Origin: Podocnemis expansa
Taxonomy: Eukaryota; Chordata; Testudines; Podocnemididae
NCBI GenBank assembly: GCA_007922195.1
Contig: ML682028.1
Span: 18,347,214-18,411,213 of the forward strand
Length of the DNA stretch: 64,000 nt
Reading direction: 5' to 3'
Notes under the pieces: model-generated
Told to the model about the DNA's origin: nothing
Database searches by the model: none
The model's input: the letters and a program-made list of their open reading frames with translations, nothing else
Part shown: positions 11,466-30,215 of the stretch, one piece after another
Layout of the letters: each line of letters begins with the position of its first letter
How positions within the stretch are numbered: the stretch's first letter is position 1
Translations under genes and position numbers: made by a program

Positions 11466-11889
11466 CCCCACCGCTTTGGAACGGAAGCTAGACTCAGACA
11501 CTGTGTACCCCAGTATTTTTTTTCCTTTTCTCATGCTACTAAAGTGCAAGTATGCTACAGCATCTTAGCTGGCAAAGGCTTGAACTCGGGCAGTAACACT
11601 TGAACTGAAAGCATGAGTGTCAACTGGTATAACCACCTAAAGAGTCAAGCCCTGTACCTAGGGGCTGTAACATGCCCAAAGCCTGTCTTGAGCAGACACT
11701 GAGGCGGACAAGTGGTGGCACCATGGTTAAACTGCCACTGTCTGTTCTATACTCTCCTAGCACAAATAACTACATTGGCAGGAGTGCCATAGCTGGGCAC
11801 TTAAGGACGATGCCAATCTGGACAAGATCTGAGTGGTCCCTGGGATTTATAAACCCACATTTCTCAGAGGAGCAGCCATGCTAGGCTGT
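11466..11889. other. Spacer, nothing recognised
   Basis: Contains a short poly-C tract at the left edge and no recognisable gene or repeat. Confidence 0.35.
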
Positions 11890-12275
11890 TGTACAATAAA
11901 AACACGAGTCCTGTGGCACCACAGAGACAGACTTCTTTGAGCATATGCTTTTGTGGGCTCCAACCCACTTCATCAGACGGATGAAGACATGCAGCCAACA
12001 AAATGGGTTGGGGTCCACAAAAGCTTATGCTGGAAGAAATCTGTTGGTCTACAACAGGCATGGCCAAACTGTGGCGCAGGAGCTGCATGTGGCTTTTGAA
12101 TGAAAAAGTGTGTCTCACAGAGGAACATCAGCAAATTGATGTAGTAGGTAAAAGTATATGGCTATATGCCTCAGTGCGGCTCTTGAAGGTTTAATAATCA
12201 ACTTGTGTGGCTCTTGAGTTCCATAAGTTTGGCCACCCCTGGTCTATAAGGTGCCACAGGAGTCTCATTGTTTTT
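11890..12275. mobile_element. Older head-to-head hammerhead-like pair, split by a hAT MITE
   Basis: The reversed copy (about 11900-11990) reads on the - strand CTGATGA, AGTGGG..CCCAC, AAAA, GCATATGC, then TC. It thus keeps the U and C of the expected cleavage site, but the G of GAAA is mutated. The forward copy (from about 11991) has GCTTATGC then TGG and the CTGTTGGTCTATAAGGTGCCACAGGAGTC tail, interrupted by the MITE at 12055-12241. The sequence differs from the GCTCATGCG subfamily elsewhere, so this pair is probably an older subfamily. Confidence 0.75.
12055..12241 (-). mobile_element. hAT-type MITE, copy C, nested
   Basis: Reverse-oriented member of the family at 527. It is flanked by GTCTACAA (12047-12054) and GTCTATAA (12242-12249). 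Removing it and one flank restores the GTCTATAAGGTGCCACAGG block of the host repeat, so the MITE inserted after that repeat. Confidence 0.88.
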
Positions 12276-12651
12276 ACGGTATTTCTCAGTGCTCCCCACT
12301 ATCTATAAACTCATCTTTCTCAGTGGCCCCTGGTGTTTATAAACCCCTTGCTGAGGGCTCCCCACCAATGTGCTAATTTTTCATAAGCTGTGTGTGCAAA
12401 AAATTTCATGTGCCCCAAAAATTTGTGTGCGCTAATATAAGCATGATTGAATTTTTTGGTGCACACTTGATTTTGTTGCCTGCAGGGTGTCACACCCTGT
12501 GCGCACGCACCCGCGTGCAGCTTAGGGGGAACAGGGCTCCCCAGTATCTACACCCCACGGCGGGGACGCAGTTACAGGTTTTGAGGAACGCGGGCGGGCG
12601 TGGCAGGGAATGGCTGTGGGGTGAACTGGGGGGGGTGGCTTTTGCTGGGGT
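12276..12651. other. Spacer with a probable dispersed-repeat remnant
   Basis: The stretch 12375-12535, with GTGTGCGCTAATATAAGC, CTGCAGGGTGTCACACCC and GCAGCTTAGGGGGAACAGGG, resembles a sauropsid dispersed repeat that I cannot name. GC content rises toward the following array and CpG island. Confidence 0.35.
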
Positions 12652-13290
12652 GGGATGTTTATGGGGGGTGAGCGGGATGCAGTCACGTGGTGGCGCATTT
12701 ATGAGGGGTTAGCCAGGCACTATCACGTGACAGGTATTTATGAGGGAAGGGCCCCCAGGCACAGTCATGTGACAGGTATTTATGAGGGGTTAGCCAGGCG
12801 CTGTCACGTGATGGGTATTTATGAGGGGTTAGCCAGGTGCTGTCATGTGATGGGTATTTATGAGGGAAGGGCACCCAGGCGCCGTCACGTGACAGGTATT
12901 TATGAGGGGTTAGCCAGGCGCTGTCACGTGATGGGTATTTATGAGGGGTTAGCCAGGTGCTGGCACGTGACGGGTATTTATGAGGGAAGGGCACCCAGGT
13001 GCTGTCACGTGACGGGTATTTATGAGGGGTTAGCCAGGTGCTGTCACGTGACGGGTATTTATGAGGGGTTAGCCAGGCGCTGTCACGTGACGGGTATTTA
13101 TGAGGGAAGGGCACCCAGGCGCCGTCACGTGACGGGTATTTATGAGGGGTTAGCCAGGCGCTGTCACGTGACGGGTATTTATGAGGGAAGGGCACCCAGG
13201 CGCTGTCACGTGACAGGTATTTATGAGGGGTTAGCCAGGCGCTGTCACGTGACGGATACTTATGAGGGAAGGGCAGCTGTCACGTAGCGA
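12652..13290. repeat. 39/42-bp E-box (CLEAR-like) minisatellite upstream of MAP1LC3B
   Basis: About 16 tandem units have the form GGTATTTATGAGGG, then either GTTAGCCAGGCGCT (39-bp unit) or AAGGGCACCCAGGCGCC (42-bp unit), then GTCACGTGAC. The 10-bp palindrome is perfect at 12884, 13004, 13043, 13082, 13124, 13163, 13205 and 13244. CACGTG is also kept at 12684, 12724, 12805, 12925 and 12964. CATGTG replaces it at 12766 and 12844, and the last unit reads CACGTAG at 13281. GTCACGTGAC is the CLEAR consensus for TFEB/TFE3/MITF and also fits USF. The array ends about 436 bp before the LC3B ATG. Regulatory function is inferred. Because 39 and 42 are multiples of three, long open frames cross it on both strands; these are not genes. 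Confidence 0.95.
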
Positions 13291-13408
13291 GGCGGATGGC
13301 GGTTGGGCGACGCCAAGTGACGCGAGGGGGGGACACTCTACGCGTTGGGGCTCTGGGGGCGGGTCCATGAGAGGGGCTGGGTGAGCGAGGCGCCCCGCGC
13401 CGCGGATG

Positions 13409-13418
13409 GTCACGTGTG
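13409..13418. promoter_or_regulatory. Promoter E-box (GTCACGTGTG)
   Basis: CACGTG with a 5' GT flank, 120 bp beyond the end of the tandem array and outside its repeat unit. It is a candidate TFEB/USF-type site; binding is not shown. Confidence 0.5.
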
Positions 13419-13509
13419 CGGTGAGCAGCCGACGTCGCCCACCAGGGGGCGTGGCCTATTGGGGCGCGCGCCCGGCGGCGGCGGCCGTTAGTCCCTCCCC
13501 AGCGCGCGC

Positions 13510-13519
13510 GGCACGTGAC
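13510..13519. promoter_or_regulatory. Promoter-proximal E-box (GGCACGTGAC)
   Basis: CACGTGAC matches nine of ten bases of the CLEAR consensus, 170 bp before the start codon and within the CpG island. Of all the sites it is the best placed for a direct promoter effect. Confidence 0.55.
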
Positions 13520-13688
13520 AGCGGCGCGGGTGCCTCCCTCCCCCCCCCCGTTGTGGCGCAGGCGCAGCGGCGCGCGGCCGAGGCTCCGCCCCCTGTGACG
13601 CGCGCGGGCCGGGCGGGCGGTTGGTGGCGGCGGGGTGGCGCCGCAGTCGGGAGCCGCCGCCAGCCGGAGCGGGCCGAGCGCCGCCGCC

Positions 13689-22015
<8,327 letters not shown>

Positions 22016-23575
22016 ACCATTCATGTGGCTTGTAGCCTAGGATCTTGGTTTTACCTTCTACCCCCATCCACAGAAAAAGAAAGGGATCTCACCTACTGCT
22101 CGCAGTACCTTAGCATAGTGTGGCTTTAGCAGGTGTCCTCATCTTCCCTTGCCTTGTCTGTGAATATTAAACAGCTGAGCGCCAGTACAGACCAGCTTAG
22201 AAAATGTGCTGTCATATTTCACACAGGCACGCTTGTTTTAAGTCTCTGGACTTCCTGAATGGACCCAGACCTTGCACATTCAGATTACCAACACAAGAGG
22301 GACTTGACTGGCTTTGGTGAACTGGCACCCGTTTCCAGTAGTGAACATAAGTCTGTTTCTGGGTGACACATCTCTGTTAATTCCTCTTCCTGGTCCCAGA
22401 AACAGCTCCTTTTCATGGAAGGGCTTCCTTTTTCCAGCAGGGAGCATACCTGTGAGGGTCTAAAGTGCAAGTGTGTGCATATTGACTCTTTAGTTCAACT
22501 GTGGAATCATTTGCCTCAGTATTTGCAGAGTCAGGGCAAGTGGTGGTGGTCAGGGAATAGTTTAATTGTACTGCTGCTGCATAAGAGAAGATGGCAGATT
22601 CCTGTACATTATTCATACCAAACCCTAAAGCTTTACTCTATAATTTAGCAAGTATGTAGTATGATGATCCCAGGTTAGCACCTGGCCAGTTAACATTGAG
22701 AAATTTCAGTTTATTACAAATCTACACTGATGCTATGGCTGTTCTACATAAGCTAGTTTTTGGTGGATGGTCCCTGCTTTCTTCTCCAGAAAATAGTTGG
22801 GAGTTTTTTTGGTTCAAAGAAATTACTTCCATAAACATGACTAATAGATACAGCCACTGAAAATGGGTAATGCTCCATAGTGAGCTGGATCGTTAATCTT
22901 TTAATTTTACTCCATGCAGTAACCTGTTCTTGATTCTGTTATGTATGTTCAGCAAAGAGCTTGTATATGGTACTCTTCAGTGCTGGCCTTCAAACTGCTT
23001 TGTTTAAACACATCTGCTGATGCCACTGGTCATGCATGTTATAGGAAATGTGACTCTAAATGGTCTGTTATAATGGATGGGGAAGTTGTATGAGTGTATT
23101 TCATGTTGAAAGTTATGAGGAAAAACCAGCTATTCTGTCACTGCTTCCTCCCAACTGCATGGAGTTTAAAATTTTGGTGTTTCCAGTAGCATGAAGAGGG
23201 ATACATCATGTGCAAAGGGTACCAAGTAGGATCAGGGTCCTGCCTCTAGCTGTGTAGTAAAATGAAGTCTAGCAGGCTGAGACTGACCCTTGTACATCAT
23301 GTGTGTGAATCAATTAATGCACTGCTGCGGAGAGGAGGAGAGAAGCAATACTACTGTGTCATGGCTCTCTGTATGGCATCGAGTTATACAATTTGCACCC
23401 ACACCTTTCTGCATGTATCTTGTTCAATGCTTATTTAATTTTTAATATGTTTTTACTTAGTGTAACTGCTAAAAGCAGATTGTCCTTTTAGTTGTGTAAA
23501 ACCATCTTAACTCATGACAGCTGTTCTTGTAATTACTGTGATCAATACAACTGATTCCTGTACAAAATGTTGCTT
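22016..23575 (+). other. MAP1LC3B: MAP1LC3B 3' UTR (extent inferred)
   Basis: Continuous sequence follows the stop codon without another exon signal. The end is placed after the variant signal AATACA at 23544-23549, giving about 1.55 kb. A longer form reaching the AATAAA at 24226 is possible. Confidence 0.55.
23544..23549 (+). terminator. Candidate poly(A) signal AATACA
   Basis: A weak variant hexamer followed about 30 bases later by T- and A-rich sequence. It is one of two candidate ends for MAP1LC3B. Confidence 0.4.
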
Positions 23576-24714
23576 TTTAAAAAAAAAAAATACAGTGCTG
23601 TTATGGATGGATTACATCCAAACTTAAATCACAGCTTGAGTGATAATTTATAGACTGTTTTCTTACATCAGTGCAACAGCCATTCATAGAGAAGGGTGGG
23701 CAAATGAGTTAAAGGTCACCTGGTGCATCCAGTAGCTTGAGCTGACTGCTAGGTTTGTCCATCATCAGATCTCAGCAGGGATTAGTAATCTGAAGCTGTC
23801 TAGGACCCTGACCACCTGTAGACTGCAGGGACCTGGTCATAAAAGAAAGGGGGAAGTCTGAAATAGGGGAGGCTGATGGTGGGCCATTCAGTCCTGCAGT
23901 GTAGATGGTAGGGGGGAAGGAGGCATATTTCCCCTAGCAAACATGGAATGATACTAAGACAAAACCACAGTAATAAACCAGCTTGACTATGTTGCACAGG
24001 GACCACACCTGTTAATGTATTGGCCAAGATCTTAAATCAAAACTTCCAACACTTCAAAATCTGTCTATTTTTTTATCCTAGGCTAATTTGTTTGACTCCG
24101 TGTTACAGGTTAGTTTAAAGAAATTTTTTAATTTGGGGGTTAGAGTCTATAGCGCTTGCTCCATGAGTTGTCCCCATTGACTGACTAGTAAGGAAATGCA
24201 TTACAATCTAGCTCTGCAGTGATTTAATAAACAATTCAGAGGCACGTGTATGAAGATATTGAGAGTTAGCTGGAAGATTTCAAAAGGAATAGCTCTAGCA
24301 CAACAATGAGCAGACACCAGTTTGTGTAGCTTACTGTACAAAACTCCTTCCAAATCCCTGTTTAGGATTGCCTCTTAGGGCTAAGGCTTCATTCAGGAGG
24401 TCCACTCCTCTTTCATCAGTGACAACCAGACTTGTAAGTCCCTGCACTGGCATGTAGGAGTGAAGTGTCAAGTTGTGGACAACTGTCTAGCAACCCTGTA
24501 GGGTAACCCCAGTTGTCCAGGCCAAGGTCTCCGCCCGCTTTTAAATACTGGAGAACAGAACCACATAGACACAAAATGCTGTAAGGTCTAGCTGATTAGA
24601 TGAGAGTACCTAGACTGAAGGGAGCATTAATGTTCTGAGTCAATTTAAGGTAGTTTTCAACTTAACATTGGGAGAAAGCTAAAAGGGATACAGCCTTTTA
24701 AGATCAGTTAAGGA
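23576..24714. other. Convergent spacer between MAP1LC3B and ZCCHC14
   Basis: No exon or named repeat seen. The short ORF at 24027-23800 on the - strand has no recognisable family. Confidence 0.45.
24226..24231 (+). terminator. Canonical AATAAA, candidate distal MAP1LC3B poly(A) signal
   Basis: The first canonical hexamer on the + strand that I noticed near the end of this convergent region. Use would extend the 3' UTR to about 2.2 kb, leaving about 0.5 kb before the end of ZCCHC14. Confidence 0.4.
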
Positions 24715-24729
24715 CTTGAATTTTTTTTT

Positions 24730-24735
24730 TTTATT
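24730..24735 (-). terminator. ZCCHC14 poly(A) signal AATAAA
   Basis: TTTATT on the + strand reads AATAAA on the - strand, just before a genomic A-rich run on that strand. It lies about 4.1 kb after the ZCCHC14 stop, in line with the long 3' UTR of the mammalian gene. Confidence 0.55.
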
Positions 24736-27704
24736 ATTTTCCATACATTAAATTTACTTAGATAAAAACATTCTAAAAATGTACAATTTTACCTTTAACA
24801 AAGTATAATAAAACATAAAAATTCCAATACCAGAATACTTGACATTTACAATTCAAAATCAAATTAGCTGAATATTAAATATTTACAAAACTATTTTTAA
24901 AAATATTTATAAAGTTACATGCACAATTTGTAATACTAGAATTGACTGAAGTAAGGGAAATGGCTCAAATGGGAGTTGGAGTTTCCTTCATTCCTAGTGG
25001 AAAATTACATCCTAGAGAAGCTGTTCAACTGTAGTTCAAAAGCCAGGATTTGCTTTGTTTCTGCACCAAAGCATCTCTTACTTAGATAGGTCCAAGGCTT
25101 TATGGTGCGTTTCCTTACCTTTGGCTACGACCAGCAGTGTGATCTTCTAGAATCTTCCAACTGGTAAGTTCATTCACTTTCAGCACAGTAGGACCCACTG
25201 GATTTCCAAAGAAATTCTAGCCCACTCCCAGAGTCCATGGCTTGAAGCCTGAGTGACCTCTAATACATGCAGTAGGACTGATACCATTGTAAGACTGCAA
25301 GAACTAACCCAGTTCACTTAGTTTTTATTTGAGGGAGTGGGTATCTCTAGCAAATGCCATAAACTAAATTTTAGTGTCAGTACTAGCTAGTAGCAAATGG
25401 CTGAGGTAACAGTGGTTGATAGATACCGTTTCAGGAAATCTTTCACTTAATTTCTGGCAGAATTTTTACTGGTTGTGTTTTTAAATACGCAGTTTAGGAA
25501 GTGACACAACATGAAACCTGACATTGCTGTAGGTAAAGGTATGATGGAATCCTATTAATACCTACTGTAGTACGTGTCTGACGAGACAAATGTTAATGAC
25601 AGCTATGTGCTTAATTTCAAACTGGACTGCTACTGTCAGAGGAGTTTGTTAGCAATTCTGGTTTCATTTGATTCCTAACACTTCCATTCTCAGTACTTTA
25701 AAATTGGAAAGACTGTTCTGAATTGCACTAGATACTCAATATTCCCTGGGGGCAAGGAAGCTTAAAGGCTTGTCCCTCCCCCAACACTCCTATAGTGCTG
25801 AGATTAAAAGTAGAGAGTGATAAGGAGTGTGTGCATCTCTTCCCTTTTGCATTTTAAAAAGTGTCAGTTATCCCATAGTGCAAGCTAGTCTGAGAACTAG
25901 CCATTTCTCACTTCTAGGGCAACGATAAGAACCTACTGCCTTTTTCTATATCTAGACCTATCGCAAAGGTGGTGTGAGCTAGTTCTTTGTCTCTGTCAGA
26001 CTGGAACCAATTTAAGGGGAAAGAGATGGACTTGTGCCTCTTAAAATGGATTATATAATCAAAGTGCTCTATTTAAGATCACCAGTTTTGGTGGTTCTTG
26101 ATGCAAACTTAACAGATGACATGAGCAAATCAGAAGCCATAACTCGGACCAATGGGTAGGGGAACCTCTGTATAAACAGCACTGCCTCCTCAAACATCTC
26201 TGCATTAAGCTTCCAATTCCTTCCATTTACTCAGGCTTTTCTGAGTTTGACTTGAAATTAGACTTCAAAGGTATTTTTTAAACGATAGCTAAGTGCACAT
26301 AAACCAGCCCTAACCTTACATAAAGGAAACATTCCTGAAGACAAGAGTTCTGAACATAGGAGAGAGTTTTTAAAGACACTTACTGGACAACAGTTCAGTT
26401 TAATAATCCTTGTTACTCTTTTGACTTTGCAATGAACATTAAACACACAAGGTTATTAGTCCTCAACCTTGCCCACTAAAACAAAATGCAACTGGTACAG
26501 AAAATGAACTTTTTTGCTAGTTTGAGATATAGTTTAAATACAATTAAATTTTAAAATATTCTTTTGTTTTAAAAAAGTGAAAAATGTGAAAGTTTGGCTC
26601 CCAGCACAAGTTCCAGGCCACTGCAGAGACCACCAAAATCTTGTAGCAAAACATTAAGTGAAAATTGCAGGTTCCCTTTCACATATTTTCTAACATGTTT
26701 TTTCCTTCTCATCTCAGGCTCATTAAGGCAAAATAAATTGCAGTCAGTTCTCATTACTTTAGTGTTGCAGGGTTGAAAGTCACTCATGAGACCAACATCT
26801 GTAACCACCTCAAAATAACAGACGTAGCAGACAATTGTTTCAACACTGTATATAAATACCGTAGTGTGAACAGAGCTGAAGATTCAAAAGTATGGCGTTT
26901 CTTCATTGCATAGAAATAAGCAACAAATTTTGTTTTTTTTAAACCAAATGTTACACACTTGCAGGTTCTTGTTTCCAATAAAGCAAAAAAAACTGACCTC
27001 CAAAGAAAATGTGGGACAAGCTTGGTATCTTGCCATCTCATGTTACAATGCCTCAATATCAGTGCTAATTTATCATAGTGTCCTGGCCTGTTGCTGCTTC
27101 CGAGTGATGTTGAGTTTCGTGAAAATGGAACTGAAGGATGGCCCAGACCTTTAACTTCCACCATTTACCACTGAAATCTTGGCTGACCATTTATGGTATT
27201 AGTCACTCATAGCAACACTTCGGTAGCTAAAGCCATATCTACCCTTAATAGCTTTGCACCCAGATCAAAAAGTGCCTTGCACTGGGTATGGCTTTCCTTG
27301 CTTTCAAATCAGAGCAAGATGCGCCAGTACAAGTGCTGTTTATTCTGGTGAATGCTTCTCCACTAGGGTTTGCAACTGATGTCGCTATATAGATATTTAA
27401 AAGAAAGAAAAAAAAACCCAAAAAACTCTAGACCATAAACAAGGCCTCAGATCTTAAAGTTGTGTATTTTAAATCTAGAAAACAACTTAAAAAAAAACTG
27501 GCCTGAAATTTAAAGGGCACACCCATTGCATCATGTGGAATTCCTGGTGCAAGACAGGACAAGACCTTTTCAAGACAGGAAATGAGCTTTGTTTGGCTTC
27601 CTCCCAACTCTTAGTTAAATTTGCCACCTCAAAATTACGTGCACTAGATAGTTATCACCAAAATGAGTAGTCTTCAGTCTACTGCAACAAAGGAGGCCAA
27701 CAGT

Positions 27705-27727
27705 AAATCAATCAATCAATCAATCAA
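27705..27727. repeat. (AATC)n microsatellite
   Basis: Five to six tandem AATC units inside the ZCCHC14 3' UTR. Confidence 0.9.
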
Positions 27728-28859
27728 ATCCTTCAAAGTCTTTACAATAATGATGTTTACTCCTCTTTACATGTTAGATTTTTACCACCTTTTTGTAGCA
27801 AAAGCCCTGGGCTAGGAGTCAGAGTTCCATTATATAAAGCCACAGCTTTCTAAACTCTGCTTCCAGAGATTCCTTTTAGGATAGTTTAAAATTCATTTAC
27901 AAAAACAGAGTGGGAAGGTTTCTGTGAAAGAGTCCTATACGCAGTGGCAGGACTTAAAAAGTTGTTTCATGGATTACATTAAAAAAAACCCAACCATTTT
28001 TGAAATCTTTGTGACCCTGGAGTCTCTGGGACTTGGACCCTTGGAAAACAAAGTTAATTCCACTGCTGGTAACCCGCCTCTGTCTCGTAACAATGACAAC
28101 AGTGAGAATAAGGGTGTTTCCAGAAGGAACTGAAACTGCCACATCTGTTCTTTTGGAAGGGAAAGGAGAGAATTACCTCAGATTTTTTATTGTGGAATAA
28201 ATCACATAACCTGCTGGTGCCAATATTTAAAGGTTGGAACTTCTTTGCCTCTTGCATGGGTCTCGGTGTGATAGTGTCTGCTAAAAGTGCAGCAGCCTGA
28301 ATAGTTTTACATTCTTCTGTAGTGCAATCCTGAAAAATCCCAGAGATTAGTGCTTGATCACTTTTGAAAAAAAAGTGGATATAATACTTATCTCCCCAGC
28401 ATGTCAGAAGCTGGCTGGCAAATGGGCCACTCATACCTCAACTTCCAGCTCCTACTTCAGATCACATTATAGTAGCTGCCCTGGCGCTGTATTTTTGTTG
28501 TAGAAGGTCCGAAGATGGCAACATTCTTCAGCAGAAGTGTGGAGGGATGTTGTGGGTTTTTTTTTTTTTAAACTTTTGCAACAGAAAATGTAGTTAGCCA
28601 GCTTCACCTGCTATCCACTACACATCAGTCGCATGATACGTACTAGGCGAGTTCCAACACCAAGATCTAAGCTTGACATTTGGCGATCAAAAGTGGGTGT
28701 AATGCACCCCTAAAATAGATTTTTCTACCAAGTCTAGTAAAGTAAAGCACCTTTGGATTAAAAAACACATTAAAGTTTAACAGCAATTGACTTCTCAGTT
28801 TTGTATTTAAATTTCCTTACATCTCCATGGCTTACAGTGTTCTCTTGCCAGAGAAAATA

Positions 28860-28915
28860 TCAGTCTGTGGAGTCAAGACTTTCAGCTGGAGGGGCATATT
28901 TTAGCCTAAAGGTAC
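28860..28915 (-). CDS. ZCCHC14: ZCCHC14 last coding exon and stop
   Basis: Acceptor CTTTTACAG, then GT completing Gly, TFRLKYAPPAESLDSTD and TGA (28862-28860). The exon is too short to show up as an ORF; it was found by matching the conserved C-terminus. Confidence 0.95.
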
Positions 28916-30175
28916 CTGTAAAAGACGGAAAAAGAAGGAAAGGAAGTCAACAGTGCATGCCTTTTTGTAGCAATCATCACACATTTTAAATACCTGCCAT
29001 TACAGGTTATGCGAAGTCATTATAAAATACTGTAATTCAAAAAAATTAAACTGCATTTTAAAAAATTTAAATAAAATGTTAAACATTTTAAAACAAAATT
29101 TAACAAAACTGATGTTAAGGTCTTAACTTAGCATAAACTCATTTAAAATTAAATACAAAAATAATGTTCAAGCACTACATGCTTGCTACCTAAGTTTTAG
29201 AGAACGTCAAGCCACTGACTTGCTGGAAGTCATTGGCTAAGCAACAACCTCTAGTTCTAGGTGAAGTGCTAACCCAGCTTTTGACAGCAGTACCTCAGGC
29301 ACAGAGACCATTTTCCTTCATTTCAAATTTAGGCTATTCAACTAGTTAACTTCAGTAACTAGTTTCTTCAAAATTAAGAGAAACTCAGAACTGACAAAGC
29401 AGGAAAGCTTGTTTTCCTCTTGCAATGTAGTAGTAAAACCTAGGTGTGAGAGGATGACATCTACTAATTCTAAAATCTTGAAGATATGATCAGCAATAAT
29501 CAAACACTATTTCTTGTTAAAAAAGATTTTTAAAGGGACTTTTCAATAAATGTACTTCCTCCTTATGAATCCAGCATATTTAATTTTATTTGAACTACCT
29601 TATTTAACTAGTAAATTTTTAAAATTGTGTTTTAATATGATTTTGCATTTTTAACTGAATTCCAATTTCCATCCAAATGCAGCTCGACATAAATCACAAG
29701 TAAAATAAATGAATTGTTCACCATTTTTTTTTACTATAATAAAGAATGTAAAAAACCAAATGTGAATAAATGTATTTTAAACTATGTATACTTAAATAAA
29801 TGCATACAGATGTATTTGTAGCATCCTGGTTAGCAAAAGCCTGTCCAGTTATACCAGTGAGAATCAGCCTCTCTTTAGAAAGTCACTGAGGTGCAAGTGC
29901 AATACAAGACTGATAGGACAAAAAGATAAGTTTCCTGCTTGCTGATTTAAATCATTATTAAAATCTGATTAAATCGTTTTGATCAAAGTTAGTCCATCAT
30001 CCCCTCTGTACAATAAAAGCAGCAGCCAATCTCACACCTATGAAGCTATAACAAAACATTGACAGGGATGTCTACTGTAGGTAAAAATTAAAATACAGAT
30101 ATTAAAAACAGCAGGAATTGCAGACACTTTTTAAAGTATGGATGAAATGGCAGCTTTAAAATGCAGTGAGCTGCA

Positions 30176-30215
<40 letters not shown>

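Larger units (their letters stand above)
24715..28859 (-). other. ZCCHC14: ZCCHC14 3' UTR (extent inferred)
   Basis: About 4.1 kb of AT-rich sequence after the stop codon, free of recognisable transposons while flanking introns carry them, as expected for a constrained UTR. Several ORFs of 60-126 codons on both strands lack any family resemblance. Confidence 0.6.

Noticed and set aside
12655..13287. 210-codon (+) and 170-codon (-) ORFs with YEGLARRCHVTG- and HKYPSRDS-type repeats
   Set aside because: They run through the minisatellite only because both unit lengths are multiples of three. Both strands are open at once and nothing supports translation.
12652..13290. CRISPR-like direct repeat array
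   Set aside because: Units are contiguous with no unique spacers, and the genome is vertebrate.
26784..28434. 126-codon - strand ORFs in the ZCCHC14 3' UTR
   Set aside because: They follow the stop codon of ZCCHC14, have no family resemblance, and have competing frames on the other strand.
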